DNA from: Acidimicrobiia bacterium
GTDB lineage: Bacteria; Actinomycetota; Acidimicrobiia; Spongiisociales; JAHEDJ01
Direction: 5' to 3'
Length of the DNA stretch: 64,000 bases
Assembly: GCA_029210695.1 (NCBI GenBank)
Contig: JARGFH010000007.1
Coordinates: forward strand, 41,108 to 105,107
Below, piece by piece: positions 58,496 to 64,000 of the stretch. The first letter of the stretch is position 1. Each line of letters begins with the position of its first letter. The notes beneath the pieces are model-generated. The model was not told the origin of the DNA and made no database searches. It worked only from the letters and a program-made list of their open reading frames with translations. A program made the translations under genes and the position numbers.

Positions 58496-59446
58496 GTGGA
58501 TGTGGGGCGGTTTGGCTTCGTAGCCAGAAGGCTGTTGCAGACCATTCCGATGCTGTTCGGCATCGTGCTGGTGGTCTTCCTCGTGCTGCAGATCACTCCG
58601 GGCGATCCGGCCCGGCAGATTGCCGGCCTGCGGGCAAGCGAAGCCGACCTCGAGGAGGTTCGCCAGGAACTGGGATTGAACGACCCGATCATCGCTCAGT
58701 ACGGACGATACGTCGGCAACGTGCTCCAGGGCGACCTGGGCTACTCGTACAAATCACGCAAACCCGTCGCCGATATCATCGGCGACCGTATCTCCGTGAC
58801 GGTTTGGCTTCTCGCCACCGGCGTCCTGATGACCTTGCTGATCAGCGTCCCACTTGGCGTAGTCGCCGCCCTTCGGAAGGATCGGATTGCGGATCACGCC
58901 ATACGTGGCTTCGGGTTGCTCGGATTGAGTATGCCGGCGTTCTGGACCGGAGTCATCCTGCTGTTGCTCGTGGCGCTTCCGACCGGGTGGTTCCCGGCGG
59001 GCGGATTCGGGGATACCTTTGGTGAGAAACTCCGGGCAATCTTCTTGCCGGCATTGACCCTGGCAATCGGCTCATCGCCGTTCATCATCCGCGGATTGCG
59101 CGCCGCCATGATCTCGGTGATGGAATCCGACTACATCTCCACCGCACGATCCGTCGGCGTTTCCGGTGGACGACTGGTCCGCCGTTTCGTGCTCCGCAAC
59201 GCGGCAGGACCCGGCGTCACGTTGCTGGCGATCGAGATCGGTTACCTCTTGTTCGGCGCCGTCGTGATCGAGACGACCTTCGCGCTGCCGGGTGTCGGCC
59301 AGGGTCTGGTGATTGCCGCGCAGGGACGGGACCTACCTTCGGTCCAGGGTTACACGCTGCTGTTCGCTCTGGTTGTCGTCGCGGTCTACCTTCTCTCGGA
59401 TGTCGTGACCGCGATGCTCGATCCGCGGGTGGAGATCGACACATGA
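58496..59446 (+). CDS. Peptide-type ABC transporter permease (DppB-like)
   Basis: 316 residues, GTG start with GGGAAGG upstream. Typical DppB N-terminus (RRLLQTIPMLFGIVLVVFLVLQITPGDPA), then segments such as VWLLATGVLMTLLISVPLGVVAAL and GFGLLGLSMPAFWTGVILLLL, and the coupling motif YISTARSVGVSGGRLVRRFVLRNA. Last segment TLLFALVVVAVYLLSDVVTAMLDPRV matches the family end. Overlaps the next permease by 4 nt. Confidence 0.94.
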   Translation: MDVGRFGFVARRLLQTIPMLFGIVLVVFLVLQITPGDPARQIAGLRASEADLEEVRQELGLNDPIIAQYGRYVGNVLQGDLGYSYKSRKPVADIIGDRISVTVWLLATGVLMTLLISVPLGVVAALRKDRIADHAIRGFGLLGLSMPAFWTGVILLLLVALPTGWFPAGGFGDTFGEKLRAIFLPALTLAIGSSPFIIRGLRAAMISVMESDYISTARSVGVSGGRLVRRFVLRNAAGPGVTLLAIEIGYLLFGAVVIETTFALPGVGQGLVIAAQGRDLPSVQGYTLLFALVVVAVYLLSDVVTAMLDPRVEIDT

Positions 59447-60318
59447 CCACTCCCGCCTTCGAAGCAGTCCCCGAGGCTCCGCAGATCGCAGAGGCATCCC
59501 TGGCCGAACCGGGAGTGTGGAAGCGCATGCCGAAGAAGGTCTGGGTTGGGTTTGCCATCGTGGCCCTTTATGTGCTCGTTGCTCTTCTAGCCCCCGTGAT
59601 TGCCCCCTACGATCCTCTAGCCATCGAACCGGTCAACCGGCTCGCCTCGCCTGATACGGCCCATCTCCTGGGTACCGATGAGCTCGGACGGGACATTCTT
59701 TCGAGGCTGATCTACGCGGCCCGGGTTGACATTCCGATCGGATTCCTCGGTGCGCTCCTTCCGGCCATTCTGGGCACGATGCTGGGGGCAATCGCCGGGT
59801 ACTTCGGCCGCTGGGTCGACACGGCCATCATGCGCACAGCCGACGTGGTGCAGGCGTTCCCCGCCTACATCCTCGTGATTGTGCTCGTCTTCGCACTTGG
59901 CCAGGGGGCCGGTTCGATCATCCTCGCCTTCACGGTGCTGGCCTGGGTCATCTATGCCCGCATCATCAGGGGGGAAGTGCTGCGCGTGCGTGATCGGGAC
60001 TATGTGCAGGCCGCCCGCGTCGCCGGATTGCGGAAAATGCGGATTCTCCGGGTCCATGTGTTCCCGAACGTCATCAACCAGACCCTGGTCTATCTGCCCA
60101 ACGACATAGTGTTTGCCACGCTGGCGCTGGCCGCGTTCTCGTTTCTGGGGTTGGGTATCCCGCCTCCCACGCCGGAGTGGGGAGCGATGATTGCCGAGGG
60201 TCAACCGTTCCTTCGCACGAACTGGTGGTTTGCGACTGTGCCCGGGTTGGTGATCGTGGGTCTCGGACTCGGTCTGTCCCTCATCGGCGAGGGGCTCGAG
60301 GAAGGCCTCCGGGCATGA
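59443..60318 (+). CDS. Peptide-type ABC transporter permease (DppC-like)
   Basis: 291 residues. N-terminal cytoplasmic part, then VGFAIVALYVLVALLAPVIAPYDP, the DppC marks HLLGTDELGRDILSRLIYAAR and the coupling motif YVQAARVAGLRKMRILRVHVFPNV, and GLGIPPPTPEWGAMIAEG near the C-terminus. Forms the heterodimeric channel with the DppB-like protein. Overlaps both neighbours by 4 nt. Confidence 0.94.
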   Translation: MTTPAFEAVPEAPQIAEASLAEPGVWKRMPKKVWVGFAIVALYVLVALLAPVIAPYDPLAIEPVNRLASPDTAHLLGTDELGRDILSRLIYAARVDIPIGFLGALLPAILGTMLGAIAGYFGRWVDTAIMRTADVVQAFPAYILVIVLVFALGQGAGSIILAFTVLAWVIYARIIRGEVLRVRDRDYVQAARVAGLRKMRILRVHVFPNVINQTLVYLPNDIVFATLALAAFSFLGLGIPPPTPEWGAMIAEGQPFLRTNWWFATVPGLVIVGLGLGLSLIGEGLEEGLRA

Positions 60319-61295
60319 CCGGGCAGCTACTCGAGGTGGCCGACCTCAAGATCACGCTTCCGGCAGGTGGCGGCACGATCACGCCGGTGGACGGAGTGTC
60401 GCTGTCCCTCGGAAGAGGCGAAGCTCTCGGCATCGCAGGTGAGTCGGGGTCCGGCAAGACTCTCACACTCAAATCGATCATCGGATTGCTGCCCCCTGGA
60501 GCGTTCGTGGAGGGCGATCTGCGATTCGCGCTCGAGGACGAAGCACCGATCCCCTATTCGGCCACCGACGTGCACGGTCGCGGAATATCGATCATCTTTC
60601 AGGAACCGATGACCGCGCTCAACCCGACGATGCGGGTAGGGGATCTGATCGCGGAGGGTCCCCGAATTCACGAGGGGCTCGGCAAAGCGGCGGCCAGGCA
60701 ACGGGCCGTTGAACTGATGCGGCAGGTCGGCATACCCGCCCCGGAGCGAAGGGCCAGGATGTGGCCCCATCAGCTCTCCGGGGGTCTCCGCCAGCGAGTC
60801 ATGATTGCGACGGCCCTCTCCACCCGTCCCAAGCTCCTGCTCTGCGATGAGCCGACAACGGCGCTGGACGTGTCGATTCAGGATCAGATCCTCGGGTTGT
60901 TGCAGGAGATCCGGACCACGCTGGGGATGTCGATCATCTTCGTTTCGCATGATCTCGCAGTTCTCGGCGAGCTCTGCGAACGGCTCGCCATCATGTACGG
61001 GGGCCAGGTCGTCGAGACCGGACCGACGGAAGCGGTGTTCTCCAGACCGAATCATCCCTACACCGAGGCGTTGATGACCTCGGTTCCTTCCTTCGACGCG
61101 ACCTCCGACAAGCTGGCCGGCATCGAGGGACATCCGCCGGATCCCAGGTCGTTCCCGCCCGGTTGCCGGTTCGCCCCGCGTTGCCGTTATGCGCAGGACG
61201 ATTGCGCTGAGGTGCAGTTCAGGCTGGTGCCCACCTCCGCCGAACGTTCGACGGGGTGCATTCACACTGAGATCTTCGCCGAGGGGGAGCGGTGA
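60315..61295 (+). CDS. Peptide-type ABC transporter ATPase (DppD-like)
   Basis: 326 residues from the ATG at 60315. Walker A GESGSGKT, Q-loop FQEPMTALNPTM, signature LSGGLRQRVMIATAL, Walker B LLLCDEPTTALDVSIQ, switch His SIIFVSHDLAV. C-terminal oligopeptide domain with the Cys-rich PPGCRFAPRCRYAQDDC, which in related proteins can hold an Fe-S cluster. Four-nt overlaps on both sides. Confidence 0.94.
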   Translation: MTGQLLEVADLKITLPAGGGTITPVDGVSLSLGRGEALGIAGESGSGKTLTLKSIIGLLPPGAFVEGDLRFALEDEAPIPYSATDVHGRGISIIFQEPMTALNPTMRVGDLIAEGPRIHEGLGKAAARQRAVELMRQVGIPAPERRARMWPHQLSGGLRQRVMIATALSTRPKLLLCDEPTTALDVSIQDQILGLLQEIRTTLGMSIIFVSHDLAVLGELCERLAIMYGGQVVETGPTEAVFSRPNHPYTEALMTSVPSFDATSDKLAGIEGHPPDPRSFPPGCRFAPRCRYAQDDCAEVQFRLVPTSAERSTGCIHTEIFAEGER

Positions 61296-62281
61296 GCGCC
61301 TTCCTAGAGGTGCGGGATCTCACGGTCACTTTCCGGGTCGGGTCCGCGCTCAAGGCCCGGCTGAAAGGTGAGCCGCCTCCGGATCTCACCGCCGTCGACG
61401 GAATCTCGTTCACGGCGGAGCGGGGGGATTCCATCGGGATCGTCGGTGAGTCGGGGTGTGGGAAGTCGACCCTCGCCAAAGCGATCACGGGTCTGGTCCC
61501 GGTGGCTTCTGGTTCACTTCATCTCGATGGTGAGCCGCTCCTCGCCAAGCGCGACCGGACGAAGATGCGTCGTATCCAGATGGTGTTTCAGGATCCCAGT
61601 TCGTCGCTCAATCCGTCCCTCACGATCGAGCGGATGCTCTCGGAGCTCCTCACAGTCCATCGGATCGTACCCGGAGACAACGTCGCCGATCGTTGCGGAG
61701 AGCTGATGGAACTCGTTGAGCTGCCCCGTAGCCTGCTCAAGGTCAGACCCGGCCGGTTGTCGGGCGGACAGAGGCAGCGGGTTGGTATCGCCCGGGCGCT
61801 CGCCCTCGAGCCGGATGTTCTGATCGCGGATGAAGCCGTCGCCGCACTGGATGTGTCGGTGCAGGCGCCCGTGCTCAACCTCCTGAATTCGCTCAGAGAG
61901 AACCTTGGACTCACCCTCATGTTCATTTCGCACGACCTGGCGGTGGTCCGATATGTGAGCGATCGGGTGATCGTGATATACCTGGGCAAGGCGGTCGAGG
62001 ATCGGTCGACCGCGGAGTTGTTTGACGATCCCCGCCATCCCTATACCAGGGCGCTCATGGCCGCCGCCCCCAAGTTCGGGGTGAAGAAAGCGCCGGGTGA
62101 GTCGGCGTTGAAGGGCGAGCCGCCGAGTGCGTTGAAACTCCCGAGCGGTTGTCGGTTCAGTCCGCGCTGCCCGATCGCGGCGGAGGTCTGTCACCAGATG
62201 GAGCCCGATCTGACCGGGCCCTCTCCAGTCCAGAGGGCTGCGTGCCACTTTGCCTGGGACCCGCACGGTGTTACATCATGA
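61292..62281 (+). CDS. Peptide-type ABC transporter ATPase (DppF/OppF-like)
   Basis: 329 residues, GTG start overlapping the DppD-like stop. Walker A GESGCGKST, Q-loop FQDPSSSLNPSL, signature LSGGQRQRVGIARAL, Walker B VLIADEAVAALDVSVQ (Ala in place of the usual Pro-Thr), switch His LMFISHDLAV, C-terminal SGCRFSPRCPIAAEVC. The region KARLKGEPPPDLTAVDG before Walker A is normal for OppF. Completes the transporter. Confidence 0.94.
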   Translation: MSAFLEVRDLTVTFRVGSALKARLKGEPPPDLTAVDGISFTAERGDSIGIVGESGCGKSTLAKAITGLVPVASGSLHLDGEPLLAKRDRTKMRRIQMVFQDPSSSLNPSLTIERMLSELLTVHRIVPGDNVADRCGELMELVELPRSLLKVRPGRLSGGQRQRVGIARALALEPDVLIADEAVAALDVSVQAPVLNLLNSLRENLGLTLMFISHDLAVVRYVSDRVIVIYLGKAVEDRSTAELFDDPRHPYTRALMAAAPKFGVKKAPGESALKGEPPSALKLPSGCRFSPRCPIAAEVCHQMEPDLTGPSPVQRAACHFAWDPHGVTS

Positions 62282-63906
62282 AACCCGCCGACGTGGTTCT
62301 GCGTGGAGCGCCGATCTGTACCTTCGATGCTGCCCGGCCTTGGGCTCAGGCCGCTGCGGTAGCCGCAGGTTCGATCCAAGGCGTCGGCAGCGCCGACCAG
62401 ATGGCGGAGCTGATTGGTCCGGACACCACAGTTGTCGACCTCGGGCGCGACCAGCTGGTTCTTCCCGGGTTCATCGATGGTCACACGCATTACGTCAATG
62501 GCCCCCTGGAAGCTGCAGGAGTTGTGCTTTCTGAGTGCGAGACACTCGAGGAGGTCGTGAGTGCGCTTCGGGCCGCGCCCCCCGGTGACGGGACCGTGCT
62601 CGGCGGAGGGTGGCGTTCCCACATCTTCCCCGACGGGCCGGATCGCCGGATCCTCGATGAGATCTTCGGAGACGTCCCGGTCATGTTGCGGGAGATCAGC
62701 AGCCACTCGCTCTGGGTCAACTCTGCGGCGCTGGCGAGAGCCGGGATCACCGCCGCCACACCGGATCCGGATCCCGGGTTCTCGATGTTCGTTCGCGACG
62801 AAGCAGGCATGCCCACGGGGTGGGTGCTCGAAGAAGGGGCAATGGCGATGGTGCGATCGGCCGTCTCTCCGGCGACACCGGGCCAGGCGCGACGGGAGCT
62901 ACTGGCGGCCCAGCCCGGCTACGCGGCGGCCGGGCTCACAGGCGCCTTTGACGCAGGGGTCTTCCTGATTGACGAGTGGGCGGCGTGGGAGATGCTCGTC
63001 GAACTCGATCATCGTGGTGAGATCGGCCAGAGGGTCGTTGGGGCGAAGGCCGCCATCTTCGGCGCCGACCCGGTGGCGATGCTGCGGGAAGCTAATCAGA
63101 CCTTCCGTTCACCCAACGTGACGATCGACACGCTCAAGATATTCGTCGATGGGGTGCCCGAAGCGCACACCTCGGCTTATCTGGAACCGTATGACGACCG
63201 GCCCGACACGCGCGGGCCACTGGCGGCTCCCGAGGAGGACATCCGGCGATGGGCGCTCGAGGCGGACGCCGCCGGTTTTCCTTGCCACTTCCATGCCATC
63301 GGCGACCGGGCCGTGCGGGTCGCACTCGATGCGGTCGCAGGCGTCAGATCGTCGGGCAACTCGGGCCTGCTCCATACGATCTGCCACGGTGACCTGGTCG
63401 ATCCTGCCGACCTGCCCCGATTCGCTGAGCTCGGTGTAGTGCACAACACCTCCGGGCAGTGGATAGCCAGCACCCCGATCGACGAAGTCATGACCCGGCG
63501 CGTGGGCGAGCGAGCGCGGCGCCACTACACCATTCGCAGCGCCCTCGAGGCCGGGACCGTCGTGACACTCGGGGCGGACTATCCAGCTTCGTCGTATGTG
63601 TCGACCTACCGGCCGCTCGTGCTGATCGAATCGGCGGTGACACGGCGGCTGGCCGGAGTGACGACGGATGAGCCCCTTCCACCGGCACATGAGGCGCTGC
63701 CGGTCGAGGCTGCGATCCGGGCGATGACTATCGATGCCGCCCGCCAGCTGCGAATTGACCATGTCGCCGGCTCACTGCGGGTGGGGAAGGATGCAGATCT
63801 CGTCGTACTGGGCCGGAACGTCTTCGAGATTCCACCCCATGAGATTGCCGCCACGCCGATTGCTCTCACGATGCGCGGCGGCCGGATCACCTACGAACAA
63901 GTCTGA
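62278..63906 (+). CDS. Amidohydrolase family protein (YtcJ-like), copy 2
   Basis: 542 residues from the ATG at 62278, overlapping the ATPase stop (ATGA). Metal HxH in LVLPGFIDGHTHYVNGP, later His in PCHFHAIGDRAVRVALDAV and HTICHGDLVDP, Asp in LGADYPASSYVSTYRPL, and RVGKDADLVVLGRNVFEIPP at the end. It is a distant paralogue of the 53205 protein. Being last in the Dpp operon, it probably processes an imported substrate. The 94 bases after it show no gene I can support. Confidence 0.88.
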   Translation: MKPADVVLRGAPICTFDAARPWAQAAAVAAGSIQGVGSADQMAELIGPDTTVVDLGRDQLVLPGFIDGHTHYVNGPLEAAGVVLSECETLEEVVSALRAAPPGDGTVLGGGWRSHIFPDGPDRRILDEIFGDVPVMLREISSHSLWVNSAALARAGITAATPDPDPGFSMFVRDEAGMPTGWVLEEGAMAMVRSAVSPATPGQARRELLAAQPGYAAAGLTGAFDAGVFLIDEWAAWEMLVELDHRGEIGQRVVGAKAAIFGADPVAMLREANQTFRSPNVTIDTLKIFVDGVPEAHTSAYLEPYDDRPDTRGPLAAPEEDIRRWALEADAAGFPCHFHAIGDRAVRVALDAVAGVRSSGNSGLLHTICHGDLVDPADLPRFAELGVVHNTSGQWIASTPIDEVMTRRVGERARRHYTIRSALEAGTVVTLGADYPASSYVSTYRPLVLIESAVTRRLAGVTTDEPLPPAHEALPVEAAIRAMTIDAARQLRIDHVAGSLRVGKDADLVVLGRNVFEIPPHEIAATPIALTMRGGRITYEQV

Positions 63907-64000
63907 CTGACTGGCGACTCTGCCTAGGTGGCTGCCGAAAAAGTTGGTGGTTGTGGGTCGGGGGTGCTCGCGTTCGAGGTCGTTTTCGGTCACACTGGAG

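Noticed and set aside
63772..63993. Minus-strand 73-residue frame at the right edge
   Set aside because: Mostly antisense to the second amidohydrolase; the last 94 bases alone are too short to identify anything.
1..64000. CRISPR array or rRNA genes
   Set aside because: I saw no regularly spaced repeats and no rRNA sequence; only the tRNA-Ala is a clear RNA gene.

Overview
The window reads as a chromosomal segment of a high-GC actinobacterium. Pointers are an F420-type luciferase-like oxidoreductase, a divergent LytR/CpsA/Psr-like protein beside nadD and rsfS, many GTG starts, 1-4 nt gene overlaps and several promoters that look leaderless. Family mix and gene order suggest an uncultured Acidimicrobiia-like or related lineage; no rRNA or species marker is present, so this is an inference.

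Layout. 1-5.6 kb is core: end of a CoxE-like VWA protein, a response regulator, gap, an M23-fold protein, nadD, a LytR_C protein, rsfS and tRNA-Ala(GGC). 5.6-15 kb looks like an integrated, partly decayed island at the tRNA-Ala 3' end: frameshifted tyrosine integrase, membrane protein, DUF3024 protein, Phd/RelE toxin-antitoxin pair, AbiEii-type pair with a frameshift, a 5'-truncated group II intron, and a class III cyclase fused to a beta-propeller. At 15.4-16.05 kb lies a MerB-like gene with an in-frame UGA exactly where MerB has its second catalytic cysteine, followed by a SECIS-like hairpin: a likely selenoprotein.

17-32.3 kb is a catabolic module: ABC uptake system, two FAH-family hydrolases, a 3-hydroxyisobutyrate dehydrogenase-like enzyme, an RraA-family protein, a DRE-TIM carboxylyase, a GntR/FCD regulator, a tungsten-type aldehyde:ferredoxin oxidoreductase (AOR1), a MoaD-MoeA fusion and a MoeA-periplasmic-binding fusion. 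Three copies of a TGTAGGAT half-site sit at its promoters, so the GntR protein probably controls it.

32.4-53.2 kb is a guanidino-compound/amine module. It has two amidinotransferase plus class III aminotransferase pairs, a second AOR, a bacterial cyclic-2,3-diphosphoglycerate-synthetase homologue, alanine dehydrogenase, a polyamine-type ABC transporter, a ureohydrolase, a two-gene urease (fused gamma-beta plus alpha), an amidase and two TetR regulators. Five CTATC-N4-GATAG palindromes lie at its promoters. A consistent reading: ureohydrolase releases urea for urease, aminotransferase plus alanine dehydrogenase deaminate the amine, and AOR2 oxidises the resulting aldehyde with ferredoxin in place of an NAD aldehyde dehydrogenase.

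53.2-63.9 kb is one plus-strand cluster with two YtcJ-like amidohydrolases, an agmatine deiminase homologue, an N-carbamoylputrescine amidase homologue and a full Dpp/Opp-type peptide ABC transporter.
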